Below, piece after piece: positions 37,672 to 46,846 of a stretch of DNA of 64,000 nucleotides. The position numbers and the translations under genes are program-made. The notes under the pieces are model-generated. The model saw nothing but the letters and a program-made list of their open reading frames with translations. It was not told where the DNA came from and ran no database searches. This DNA is from Paraoerskovia sediminicola (GTDB taxonomy: Bacteria; Actinomycetota; Actinomycetes; Actinomycetales; Cellulomonadaceae). The stretch spans positions 3,038,001 to 3,102,000 of the forward strand of contig NZ_AP027729.1 of the NCBI RefSeq assembly GCF_030296575.1. Reading direction: 5' to 3'. The number at the start of each line of letters is the position of its first letter. The first letter of the stretch is position 1.

Positions 37672-38364
37672 CTACGGCACCGCGGACACGTCGACGCAGA
37701 CGACGCCCGTGTTGCCGTCCTGATCAGCGACGACGGTCAGTCCGGGCGCGTCGCTGTCGTCGACCACGGTCCCGCCGGCCGCCACGGCGGCGGCGATCCG
37801 CGCCTCGGCGACCTCGGGCGCGACGTACACCTCGACGTGGAACCGCTGGCGCGCCGCCGCGTCCTCGTCGAGGTCGCCGAACCACAGGTTCGGTACGCGC
37901 CCGGTGGCGTCCCGGATCTCGTCGCTGGGGGAGCCGTGTCCCTGCGACTCGGCCTGCCCCGTCAGCAGGGCGGCCCACACCGGCGCGACGGTCGCCGAGC
38001 GCGCGTCGAGCCCGAGCTCGATGACACTGACCGACCCCGGCTGTGCGACGAGCCCGTGAGCCGCCGCGATCTCGGTGATCCGGCGCGCGAGGTCGACGTC
38101 CTGCTGGGTGACCCACTCGACCACGTGCTCCGTGCCGTCGTCCTCGCGGTACACGGCGTCGTCGCTGCTGAGCTTGAGGTCGACGTAGGTGCGACCCATC
38201 GACACCCGCGGGTGGTGCCCGAGCTCGTCTCCCGCGTCTGCCACGGCGGCGACGAACCGTGCGCCGGCGTTGAAGCCCTCGACCCCATAGCGCGCATGGA
38301 GGCCCTGGGCCAGCTTGCGCCACTCGGTCAGTCCGGCCGCTGCGATCTGATCGCCCTTCAGCAT
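37672..38364 (-). CDS. Pterin-carbinolamine-dehydratase-like / VOC two-domain protein
   Basis: A 230-residue protein. The N-terminal half resembles 4a-hydroxytetrahydrobiopterin dehydratase (FVAAVADAGDELGHHPRVSM, TYVDLKLSSDD, with the HH-P motif). The C-terminal half looks like a glyoxalase/VOC domain (NLWFGDLDEDAAARQRFHVEVYVAPE). Such fusions occur in actinobacteria without known function. I chose ATG 38364 because GAGG lies six bases upstream; ATG 38370 is possible. Confidence 0.72.
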   Translation of the reverse strand: MLKGDQIAAAGLTEWRKLAQGLHARYGVEGFNAGARFVAAVADAGDELGHHPRVSMGRTYVDLKLSSDDAVYREDDGTEHVVEWVTQQDVDLARRITEIAAAHGLVAQPGSVSVIELGLDARSATVAPVWAALLTGQAESQGHGSPSDEIRDATGRVPNLWFGDLDEDAAARQRFHVEVYVAPEVAEARIAAAVAAGGTVVDDSDAPGLTVVADQDGNTGVVCVDVSAVP

Positions 38365-38420
38365 GTCCATCCTCGGGACGCTAGCGCTCCTGCGGTCCGC
38401 TCGCTCCGGATCGCTGGTCC

Positions 38421-38990
38421 TCACCGCTCGGGGCGGTCCGCGTACCGGGACACGACGACGTCGCCCGGGAAGGTGCGGGTCTCCACCAGGGTCAGGTCCA
38501 CCCAGCGGTCGAGGGAGGTGAAGAACGGAGTACCACCACCCACCAGAACGGGCGCGGTCGCGAGCACGTACTCGTCGATCAGGCCGGCACGCATGGCCGT
38601 CGCGGCGAGGGTCGCCCCGCCGATGTCCATGTGACCCTCGCCCTCGGCCTTGAGCCGAGCGATCTCGGCGACGGCGTCACCGACGACCAGGCGCGCGTCC
38701 CCGTCGAGCGCGCTCAGTGTGGAGGAGAACACCACCTTCGGCATCGCCCGCCAGCGACGGGCGTACTCGGCGTGCTGTGGAGTGACGCCCGGCTGCTGGT
38801 CGGCCGTCGGCCAGTGCGAGCTCATCGCCTCCCACAGGCGACGCCCGTACAGGGCCAGATCTGTCGCGGCCACACGGTCCGACCACCACTGGAACAGCTC
38901 GTCGCTCGGGACGCTCCAGCCGAGGTCGTCGCCGGGACCGCACACGTAGCCGTCCAGGCTCACGTTCATCGCGAAGTTCAGCGTCCGCAC
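38421..38990 (-). CDS. Dihydrofolate reductase family protein (RibD C-terminal-like)
   Basis: A 189-residue protein of the DHFR/RibD-C superfamily. NVSLDGYVCGPGDDLGW at the start and HMDIGGATLAATAMRAGLIDEY are the usual NADPH-binding and structural motifs. It probably reduces an unknown pterin- or flavin-like substrate; it is not the folate enzyme by context. Confidence 0.88.
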   Translation of the reverse strand: MRTLNFAMNVSLDGYVCGPGDDLGWSVPSDELFQWWSDRVAATDLALYGRRLWEAMSSHWPTADQQPGVTPQHAEYARRWRAMPKVVFSSTLSALDGDARLVVGDAVAEIARLKAEGEGHMDIGGATLAATAMRAGLIDEYVLATAPVLVGGGTPFFTSLDRWVDLTLVETRTFPGDVVVSRYADRPER

Positions 38991-39040
38991 GAGATCAGTC
39001 TCGCGCGGGCAGGCGACTGCCGCACTGCAGCAGGCCGCGT

Positions 39041-39291
39041 GTCGACACCGAGATCGACGACAACATTGAGCAGCGTGACACGAAGGACCTTGGCGTCAAG
39101 GTCGAGTACCCGCACGGGGCAATCCCGCTCACGGGTCGGAAACCTGGAGTGGCCGCGCAGGTGGCCGAGGCCGTCGCCAGCAGCTCATGTACGCACGGCC
39201 GGACCTGACGAAGCGGATGCACGTCGGGCTCGACGCCCACGAGATACAGCTGGTCTCGCTCGAGGGGGTCGCGCAGTCGCTCCGAGCATGA
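39041..39291 (+). pseudogene. Remnant of an unrecognised gene
   Basis: One frame reads VDTEIDDNIEQRDTKDLG then VKVEYPHGAIPLTG and a little further. After a one-base slip near 39178 the next frame reads LMYARPDLTKRMHVGLDA and ends at TGA 39289-39291. A terminator follows at once, so this looks like the 3' end of a former gene with no visible start. I recognise no family. It opens a slightly less GC-rich accessory stretch. Confidence 0.5.
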
Positions 39292-39292
39292 C

Positions 39293-39322
39293 GTAGGGCT
39301 CCAGACGGGGCCCTACTGCGTT
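39293..39322 (+). terminator. Hairpin terminator after the gene remnant
   Basis: GTAGGGC (39293-39299) pairs with GCCCTAC (39310-39316), followed by TGCGTTT. It begins two bases after the remnant's stop. Confidence 0.6.
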
Positions 39323-39325
39323 TGG

Positions 39326-39775
39326 CTAGGAGCTGCGTCGTTCGGGACGGAGAGCGAAAGCGAACATGGCCGCGGCGAAGACCGGAGCAATGTAGTAGCG
39401 ACTCGCGTACTGTCCCGCCACAAGCACCCTGAACGGCTCACCTTCCGGCTGTCCGGGAAATGGAAAGATGAGCACAACCAGAACTGTGACGACGAAGACC
39501 GAGATCGCTGCGGCCAGTGCGAACGCCCGGCCTAGGCGCACGCCAAGCCACACCATGAGGCCAGTGACGAAGGTGAGGCCGAGGGTCAAGAGCAACGCTG
39601 GAGACCCTTGGCGAAAGGCATCGCCCTCAAAAGCTTGGGGAGACGCCATCCACAGGAGAATCGACGTCGTGAGGTACCAGACCAGGCCGGCAAGGATTCC
39701 GAGAGAAATCGCCGCAGGCTGGTGGAGTCGGGAACTCTCACCCAGTTGCAAGGTCGACCTCTGATCGGCGGTCAT
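39326..39775 (-). CDS. Hypothetical four-helix membrane protein
   Basis: A 149-residue protein with four hydrophobic segments (about residues 22-44, 60-78, 84-106, 125-142) and short charged ends. No family recognised. Base composition is less GC-rich than neighbours, consistent with acquired DNA beside the recombinase. GTG/ATG usage aside, the start MTADQRSTLQLG seems reasonable. Confidence 0.6.
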   Translation of the reverse strand: MTADQRSTLQLGESSRLHQPAAISLGILAGLVWYLTTSILLWMASPQAFEGDAFRQGSPALLLTLGLTFVTGLMVWLGVRLGRAFALAAAISVFVVTVLVVLIFPFPGQPEGEPFRVLVAGQYASRYYIAPVFAAAMFAFALRPERRSS

Positions 39776-39849
39776 GATTCAGAACCTCGCCAAGTCCGTG
39801 GAATGTGACGCTCGCAACGTATAGGTCCGAGCCGTCGCTCGCCACAAGT

Positions 39850-39877
39850 TACGCCGATAATGTACATTATGTCATTT
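39850..39877 (+). other. dif: Candidate chromosome-dimer resolution site dif
   Basis: An XerC-type arm TACGCCGATAA and an XerD-type arm TTATGTCATTT flank the six-base centre TGTACA. The inner 14 bases are a perfect palindrome. Escherichia coli dif has GGTGCGCATAA, TGTATA and TTATGTTAAAT in the same layout. Actinobacterial dif sites, as I remember them, share the CGCCGATAAT and ATTATGTCA cores. Gene orientation in the window switches from mostly + to mostly - at this point, as expected at a replication terminus. Confidence 0.75.
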
Positions 39878-40528
39878 CACCCTCATCGCACGGCCCTGCG
39901 CTGCCCGCGGCGGGTCCCCTTCTGGCGCTGTGCGGTCGACACTCACGCCCGGCAGCGCGCGGACGACACGCTCCGCGTCGTCGCCGTGTCGCAAGGACCG
40001 CGGACGCCCCGGCGGGTTTGTCGCCGGCCGACGTCATGTACGACGTCCCGACGATCCTGCAGCCGACAGCTCGACGTCGCGCTCGGCCGTCCACGATCCT
40101 GTGACCGCTGAGCCGTCTCGTCGATCGCCGTTGCCTTCGTGCGTCGACCCGTTCGGCCGCGTCGCGCGTCCGCGCGCCGACGCGATGCTGCAGCCCGCGT
40201 TCGCCCCGCCCGCGGCGTAGCTCCTTCGAAGCGCCGGTCCGTCTCTACCGGTCCGTCTCTACTGGCCCGCCCCCGCCGACCCCTGGCCGCCCAAGACGCT
40301 TGCGACCCAGTCAAACCTGCAACCGCACATTCGTCGGTTCGTGTGTTGCTGAGATCGCCGATGCGCGTGAGAATCGGATACGGACATTTACCCCAAACCA
40401 TTCTGTTTGGGTCAACAGCATGGTTCGGCGTTCTGTCGCTGGCCACCGCTACCGTGTTCGCACACCTGTACGACCAAGGAAACACTGCCCTTCCCGTAAT
40501 CCTCCCCGACCCAGAGGCGACCACGACG
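39878..40528. other. Gap between dif and the recombinase, no convincing gene
   Basis: Open frames in this 650-base stretch overlap one another and carry no recognisable domain. An inverted repeat CCCAAAC-N6-GTTTGGG lies at 40392-40411 and could be a recombinase arm site or a hairpin. AT-richer patches around 40380-40450 may contain the recombinase promoter. Confidence 0.5.
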
Positions 40529-41649
40529 ATGGCACGACCACCGCAGCTGCACCGCATCAGCGTCCACGACGCCGTCGCGGGGTACGTGCGTCTGGTCGAG
40601 CGGGAGACCGCTCGGGGCATCCTCTCCCCCACGACCTGCTCCGCCTACGTCCGGGACGTTCGAGAGCTCGAACGCCTCGTGGGCCCCGACGTGGCGCTCG
40701 ACGACCTCGAGGGCGAGGACCTCGACGACGTCCTCGCCCGCTATCAGGCGACACCCGACCAGCGCCGCAGCAGGAGGCCGTCCGCTGCCGGCCGATCGAC
40801 AGCGACCGTCAACCGGTTCCGGCAGTCCCTCACCCGCTTCTTCGCCCACGCGGTGCGCCAGGGGTGGGTCCAGGCCGACCCGTTCCGGTGGGCCGCTCCC
40901 CCGGCGCGGGTGCGCGGGGGCCTACGGATCGCCCGTACCGCGCTGTCCGCCACCGCCGCACAGTCCTTGCTCACGACAGCAGGGACGCGGCCGCCGCCGC
41001 GCGACGACCACGACCTGCGCGTCCGCGACCGGCTCGTGGTGGCGCTGCTCCTCGTGCTCGGACCGAGAGTGGGCGAGCTCGTCGGAGCCGACCTCGACGA
41101 CCTCGTCCGAGAACCTGGCCACGTGCGATGGCGTGTCCGGGGCAAAGGCGGCTCCACGCGGACCCTCGGGCTCTCTCCCCGCTCGTGGACGCGCTCGACG
41201 AATACCTCGCCGGACTGCGCGGCGACCTGCTCGCACGCGGACCGGGCGACGACGACGCGCGCCGCGCGCTCCTGCTCTCGTGGCGCGGGCGCCGCCTCGA
41301 CGCGCAGGGCGTGCGGGCCGTCGTCCGACGCGGTGTGGCAGCGATGCCGGGCGACTACCGGCGGGAGGCGACACCCCACGCGCTGCGGCACACCAGTGCG
41401 ACGCTCCTGGTCGCTTCGGGCTGGGACGTCAAGGTCGTGGCCGAGCTCCTGGGGCACCGGTCCATCGCCACGACCGGGGTCTACCTCGACCGGATCGACG
41501 GCGAGCTCGACGCGGCGATCCGCGCCCACCCGCTCGAGCCAGGCCCCCGGTCCACCAGCACGTCGACCGGCGTCGGCGCAGCGAGCAGCACGTCCAGGAG
41601 CACCGAGCCACAGGAGGTCACGGACCGACCCGTGACGCCCCCTGGGTGA
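40529..41649 (+). CDS. Tyrosine recombinase / XerC-like integrase (frame broken by one base)
   Basis: About 373 residues with a SAM-like core-binding domain (VSAYV-type region SAYVRDVRELERLVG) and a catalytic domain. All active-site elements are present: R in LGPRVGELV, K in RGKGGSTRT, HALRH, GHRSIATT and the tyrosine in TGVYLDRID. The frame slips at the CCCC run 41177-41180. It may be a phage/element integrase or a Xer homologue; its closeness to the dif-like site is notable. It overlaps the next gene's 3' end by 32 bases. Confidence 0.85.
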
Positions 41650-42097
41650 GACGCAGCGGGACGACGAGCCACAGCACCGTGATCATCGCCAGCGTGGCAC
41701 CGCCGGCCCACCAACCCGCGGCGCGTCCGACCACGACGTCGAACATGAACATCACGCACCCGGAGATGACCAGCGAGAGGACGGCGAGCCCCGCCCGGGC
41801 CAGCCGGTCCGCGACGGTGACCAGCTCAACCTTGCGGTGCCGCCGGAACAGGATGCGGTGCAGGCTCACGGGAGCGACCACCAGACCTGTCGCCAGCGCG
41901 GCGAGGAGCACCAGCACCAGGTAGACGGTGCGCTGGTGGTCGTCGAGATCGGAGAACCGCGCCGAGAACGGGATGGTCAGCAAGAACCCGGTGAGGATCT
42001 GGATCCCGGTCTGCGTGACGCGCAGCTCCTGCAGCAGCTCGTTCCAGTTGCGGTCCATCCGCTGCTCGCGGGACTCGTCCCGACCGTCCGTACCCAC
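41618..42097 (-). CDS. DUF6328-like membrane protein
   Basis: A 159-residue protein. A charged N-terminus with WNELLQELRVTQTGIQIL leads into helices around TGFLLTIPF, VYLVLVLLAALATGLVVAPV, AVLSLVISGCVMFMFDVVV and ATLAMITVLWLVVPL. This pattern matches DUF6328. Function unknown. GTG 42097 is preferred because GGGAGAG lies upstream. Confidence 0.75.
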   Translation of the reverse strand: MGTDGRDESREQRMDRNWNELLQELRVTQTGIQILTGFLLTIPFSARFSDLDDHQRTVYLVLVLLAALATGLVVAPVSLHRILFRRHRKVELVTVADRLARAGLAVLSLVISGCVMFMFDVVVGRAAGWWAGGATLAMITVLWLVVPLRLTQGASRVGP

Positions 42098-42314
42098 TGA
42101 CTCTCCCTTGCCCTGACCCACCGTCTCTCCCTCGCCCGACCTGACCGTCCACTGTCGCCGCGCGTCTGCGCGTCCCGATCGTGCGCCACGCACGCCGGAT
42201 CCGCACCCGCTCGCACTGTCCCGTTGCGAGGACGACCCGGCGGGGTCATCGTCCGAGGTGGCGAACGACTCGAGGCGCGACACGGACGTGCCGCGCGACC
42301 CGGAGGTGGGGACC

Positions 42315-42584
42315 ATGCCTGGACGTCGGCCCGGACCGAGCGTGAAGGACCCCGAGCTGTACGAGAAGCTGCGGGACGAGGGATCCTCGAAGGAGAAGGC
42401 GGCACGGATCGCCAACGCCTCAGCCGCGACGTCGCGCACCGAGGTCGGCGCGCGGGGCGGGTCGAGCCCCGCGTACGAGGAGTGGACGGTCGCGGACCTG
42501 CGCGCACGGGCCGCGGAGCTCGACGTTGAGGGTCGCTCGTCGATGCGCAAGGCCGAGCTGATCGAGGCGCTCAGGTCACGGTGA
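42315..42584 (+). CDS. Small DUF7218 / Rho N-terminal-like (SAP-type) protein
   Basis: An 89-residue basic protein. PSVKDPELYEKLRDEGSSKE followed by KAARIANA is a conserved motif of small actinobacterial proteins. The C-terminal half (WTVADLRARAAELDVEGRSS) followed by RKAELIEALR is a Rho-N/SAP-like helix-extended-loop-helix that may bind nucleic acid. The ATG at 42315 has GGAGGTGG upstream and is better than the in-frame start at 42258. Confidence 0.78.
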   Translation: MPGRRPGPSVKDPELYEKLRDEGSSKEKAARIANASAATSRTEVGARGGSSPAYEEWTVADLRARAAELDVEGRSSMRKAELIEALRSR

Positions 42585-42765
42585 CCGGGCGGACCGTCGG
42601 TCCGTGACCGGCCCGTCCGCCGGTCGGTCACCAGGCCGATTCTCAGGCCCGTCCTCAGGCCCGTCCGCAGTGCCCTCGCGAGGTGCGGCACCGACAGCCT
42701 CGCGATCCGCAGCGCCTCGCGGTCCGCGCGGCGCCGACGGCGCCGGGACCAGTAGTCTTCGTCGC

Positions 42766-44039
42766 GTGAATCTCTTCCGCAGCGCGCAGCCTGAGCCCAC
42801 CCGATTCCTGAAGACGCCGTTCGGCAGGTTCCTGACCCGTTCGGCGGTCGTCGCGGCCGCGACACCGTTCGTGGTGGCGGGCGGCATCATGATCAGCGAC
42901 TCGATCCAGCGACGGCGGCGACCGCTCACCGGGAAGTTCCCCATCACTCCCCCGGCCGAGAGCGTCGTCGGCGAGAGCACCGTCACGGTGTACGCCTACG
43001 GCGAGGACCTCTACGCCGACATGCTCGCCGCGATCCGCGGGGCGAAGCACACCGTGATGCTCGAGACGTACATCTGGAAGGACGACAAGGTCGGCCGCGA
43101 GTTCAAGGCGGCGATCGAGGACGCAGCGGCGCGCGGCGTCGACGTCTTCGTCGTCTACGACGGCTTCGCCAACCTCGTCGTCCCGCGGGAGGCGCTCACG
43201 TTCTCCGAGTCGATCCAGGTGATCCGGTTCCCGGTCTTCCGCGCCGGGGGCTGATGCTCAACGTCCGCAAGTCCGGGCGCGACCACCGCAAGATCCTGGT
43301 GGTGGACGACGAGGTCGGCTTCGTGGGTGGCTACAACATCGGCGCGGCGTACGCGAACACGTGGCGCGACACGCACGCGAGGGTCACGGGCCCCGGTGTC
43401 TGGGAGCTCCGGAACGCGTTCGTCGACTTCTGGAACGTGTACCGCAAGCACCCGCAGCCGGCGCTGCCGGACCCGGGCTCGAGCGTGTGGGACCCGGCGA
43501 TCCGCGCCGCACGGAACGAGCCGGTGCGGCTCGTGTTCCCGATCCGCGGTCTCTACCTGGACGCGATCGACCGGGCGACGAAGTCGATCTCGATCACCCA
43601 GGCCTACTTCATCCCCGACCAGGAGATCCTCGCCGCGCTGCTCATGGCGGCGGCGCGCGGTGTGGACGTCCGGGTGATCGTCCCGGAGCACTCGAACCAC
43701 GTGGTCGCGGACTGGCTGTCGCGCGGGCACTTCACGGCGCTCCTCGAGGGCGGCGTCCGGATCTTCCTCTTCCGCGACGCGATGGTGCACTCGAAGACCG
43801 CCACCGTGGACGGTCGCTGGACCACGATCGGCACCGCGAACATCGACCGGCTCTCGCTCACCGGCAACTACGAGGTGAACCTCGAGGTGGTCGACGCCGG
43901 GCTGGCCGAGCAGATGCAGAAGGTCTTCGCTGCCGACCTCACGAACTGCCGCGAGCTGACGCTCGTCGAGTGGGAGAAGCGCACGATCGTCGCCAAGCTC
44001 TCCGAGACGACTCTGATCCCGCTGCGCCCGCTCCTGTAG
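42766..44039 (+). CDS. Cardiolipin synthase / phospholipase D-like protein (frame broken by one base)
   Basis: A 424-residue PLD-superfamily protein. There is an N-terminal membrane segment (AVVAAATPFVVAGGIMI) and two HKD-type motifs: DHRKILVVDDEVGFVGGYN and HSKTATVDGRWTTIGTANID. It probably makes cardiolipin. The first part ends at RAGG; adding one G to the GGGGG run 43246-43250 joins it to LMLNVRKSGRDHRK. The first motif lies just after the break, so the gene would be dead if the break were real. Confidence 0.87.
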
Positions 44040-44050
44040 TCGACGGTAGG

Positions 44051-44197
44051 TCAGTCCCCCGCGTCCGCGATCTCTTCCTCGGGGCGCGGCGGGACCGTCT
44101 CGTCCTCCTCGAGGAGGTGGACCTCGGCGTACTCGGGGTGCTGGGCGAGGGTGTCGTCGGGAGAGGTCCCGTCAGGGTCTGCCGGTGTTCGTGCCAT
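44051..44197 (-). CDS. Small acidic protein of 48 residues
   Basis: A short frame, MARTPADPDGTSPDDTLAQH at the start and ending EEEIADAGD, preceded by a strong GTGGAGGTCGAC site six bases from the ATG. It is acidic and probably unstructured. It lies 21 bases downstream of the MerR gene in the same direction and could be its operon partner. No family recognised. Confidence 0.55.
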   Translation of the reverse strand: MARTPADPDGTSPDDTLAQHPEYAEVHLLEEDETVPPRPEEEIADAGD

Positions 44198-44218
44198 GTC
44201 GACCTCCACTCGGTGGTT

Positions 44219-44815
<597 letters not shown>

Positions 44816-44958
44816 GGTGCCTCCCAGGGCTCTGTCCTACGGGCGACGACGTCGCGGTGGCGACCGTCGTACATCCTTCAACCTCTGCCTCAACCTTAGA
44901 ACCTACCGGTGCCGATCGACCGTGGGACGCGCCGACGCGTGCTCCCGGACATCCTCCG

Positions 44959-45423
44959 TCATGCGAAGTCCTCGGGGCCGGCGCCGTCGAGGAACAGCTT
45001 GAACGCTTCGATGTCGCGGCGCTGCGCGGCCGAGACGACCTCGACACCGGACGTCGCGACGACCTCCGCGGAGCAGAGCACGGTGCAGCCGCTGCGTACC
45101 GCGACAGCGATCGCGTCCGAGGCGCGCGAGTCGACCCTGCGGCCGTTGCCGAGGACGATCTCCGCGAAGTAGATCCCGGAGTCCAGGGCGATGATCTCGA
45201 CGTGGTCGATGCTCGAGCCCGATGCGGCCAGCAGGTCGCAGAGCAGGTCGTGCGTCATGGGGCGGGGTGGTGTGCGGCCGCTCTGGGCGGTCGCGATCGC
45301 GTTCGCCTCGCGGGGGCCGATCACGATCGGCACCACGAGCTCGGACGCGTCGTCGAGGAGCAGCACGACGAGATCGTGCTCCGTGGTGCCTCTCCGGACA
45401 CCGAGCACGTCGACATGGACCAT
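44959..45423 (-). CDS. Bifunctional nuclease family protein (DUF151)
   Basis: A 154-residue protein beginning MVHVDVLGVRRG. VPIVIGPREANAIA, PRPMTHDLLCDLLAA and VDSRASDAIAVAVRSG match the bifunctional nuclease/DUF151 family, reported to have DNase and RNase activity. Start choice is uncertain; GTG 45441 and an upstream start at 45492 are possible. It lies between ftsR and merR as in mycobacteria (Rv1829). Confidence 0.85.
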   Translation of the reverse strand: MVHVDVLGVRRGTTEHDLVVLLLDDASELVVPIVIGPREANAIATAQSGRTPPRPMTHDLLCDLLAASGSSIDHVEIIALDSGIYFAEIVLGNGRRVDSRASDAIAVAVRSGCTVLCSAEVVATSGVEVVSAAQRRDIEAFKLFLDGAGPEDFA

Positions 45424-45499
45424 GGGGGCGTCGCCGCTCACCGACCCACGGTACGACGGTACGGGCGGCACCGTCAGGTGAAAGGACGTCACGACCGGG

Positions 45500-46249
45500 C
45501 TACGACGACGTCAGGTCGGCGACGCCCTCCCGGACCCAGGTGGTGTGGAGGCGGGTCAGGAGCTCGCCGACCTCCGTCGCCACCGACTCGGCGTGCGCGC
45601 GCGAGGAACCCGACTGCTGGCCGCGCCAGGGTGCCGAGACCTGGTGCACGAGCCCGACGTGGCGCTCGGCGGCGGTCCGCAGCGACCTCAGGTGACGTGC
45701 CTCGATCCCGTACTCGGCGAGCGACCCGGCGATCACGACCACGTCGGCCGACCAGGTCTCGAAGTACCCTGCGGGCGACGGCTTCAGGACGCCTGCCGCG
45801 ACGAGCGACTCGACGAGCTCGGCCGACGCCCCGGTGGTCGAGATCAGCGAGTCCCGGGTGAACCGGGTGGCAGCTTCGCCGGACTCGTCGGTGGAGGCGA
45901 GCCGGGGCCCGGGGTGGGCGGTCGCGGTACCAGCGTCGAGGTCCGCGAGCCGGTCCTTGATGACTTTCAGCGGCAGGTAGCGGTCGCGCTGCTCGACGAG
46001 GACGAACCGGAGCCGTTCGACGTCCGACGCGCTGTACTGCCGGTACCCAGAGGTGCCGCGCACGGGTTCGATCAGTCCCTGCTCCTCGAGGAACCGGAGC
46101 TTCGAGTGGCTCACCCCGGGGAACTCGGGGCGCAGCGCACGCAGGACGTCGGAGATGCGCATCGAGGGGCGCCGCGAGATGCCTTGTGGCCAGGGCTCCC
46201 GTGCGTCGTCGGGCTCGACGGCCCGCGCGTGGTCCGCCGACGTGCTCAC
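45500..46249 (-). CDS. ftsR: MerR family regulator FtsR-like (Rv1828 homologue)
   Basis: A 249-residue regulator. The N-terminal MerR HTH reads MRISDVLRALRPEFPGVSHS with LRFLEEQGLIEP, and a wing with GYRQYSASDVERLRFVL. The C-terminal domain resembles Rv1828. In Corynebacterium FtsR activates ftsZ. The gene is coupled to garA by a GTGA overlap. Confidence 0.87.
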   Translation of the reverse strand: MSTSADHARAVEPDDAREPWPQGISRRPSMRISDVLRALRPEFPGVSHSKLRFLEEQGLIEPVRGTSGYRQYSASDVERLRFVLVEQRDRYLPLKVIKDRLADLDAGTATAHPGPRLASTDESGEAATRFTRDSLISTTGASAELVESLVAAGVLKPSPAGYFETWSADVVVIAGSLAEYGIEARHLRSLRTAAERHVGLVHQVSAPWRGQQSGSSRAHAESVATEVGELLTRLHTTWVREGVADLTSS

Positions 46250-46731
46250 GCGGTCCCCGACGCTCCGCCGGCCGCGTCGACCCGGGCCTGGGGACTGCCG
46301 TGGAACGTGAGCCGGAACTTGCCGATCTGCACCTCGTCGCCCGAGGTCAGCACCGCGGCGTCGATACGGCTCCGGTTGAGGTATGTCCCGTTCAGCGAAC
46401 CGATGTCGCGGACCACGAACCCGTCGCCCTCACGGACGAACTCCGCGTGCTTGCGCGAGACCGTGACGTCGTCGAGGAAGATGTCGGCGCGCTCGCTGCG
46501 GCCAGCGACGGTCCGTGGGGCGTCGAGGAGGAACCGTGACCCCGACCCGGGTCCACGCTGCATGATCAGCAGCGCCGAGTGCGCCGGCAGCGCCGAGATC
46601 GCGGCCAGCTCCGCCGACGACAGGTCGCCCGGCTGTACTGGCTCCTCGACGGGAGCGGGCTCGATCCTGCCGAAGCGGATGGTCGTGTCGTTGCCCGCGC
46701 GCTGCGGGTCGAACTCCTCCGGGCTGGTCAT
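46246..46731 (-). CDS. garA: FHA domain protein GarA-like
   Basis: A 161-residue protein. The FHA domain lies at about residues 70-145 with GRSERADIFLDD, SRKHAEF and LNGTYLNRSRID. GarA controls central metabolism by binding 2-oxoglutarate-related enzymes, switched by Ser/Thr kinase phosphorylation of an N-terminal ETT motif; here DTT occurs in a similar place (NDTTIRFG). AGGAGG precedes the ATG. The cluster lacks gcvH, which sits beside garA in mycobacteria. Confidence 0.85.
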   Translation of the reverse strand: MTSPEEFDPQRAGNDTTIRFGRIEPAPVEEPVQPGDLSSAELAAISALPAHSALLIMQRGPGSGSRFLLDAPRTVAGRSERADIFLDDVTVSRKHAEFVREGDGFVVRDIGSLNGTYLNRSRIDAAVLTSGDEVQIGKFRLTFHGSPQARVDAAGGASGTA

Positions 46732-46846
46732 GTCGCCTCCTCGGCACTGACCGACGGGCTGACCGTCGGTGGTGTTCTGACGCCGCAAACTACTACACCT
46801 TATGTCCCCCGGCGGCGTGTGCGCACGCCTGGGGCCACGGTCGGCG

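Noticed and set aside
39805..40220. Short + strand open frames between dif and the recombinase
   Set aside because: They overlap in three frames, have no good ribosome-binding sites and show no domain; composition suggests chance.
38991..42097. A prophage around the recombinase
   Set aside because: No capsid, terminase, portal, lysis or phage regulator genes are seen; flanking genes are ordinary chromosomal genes.
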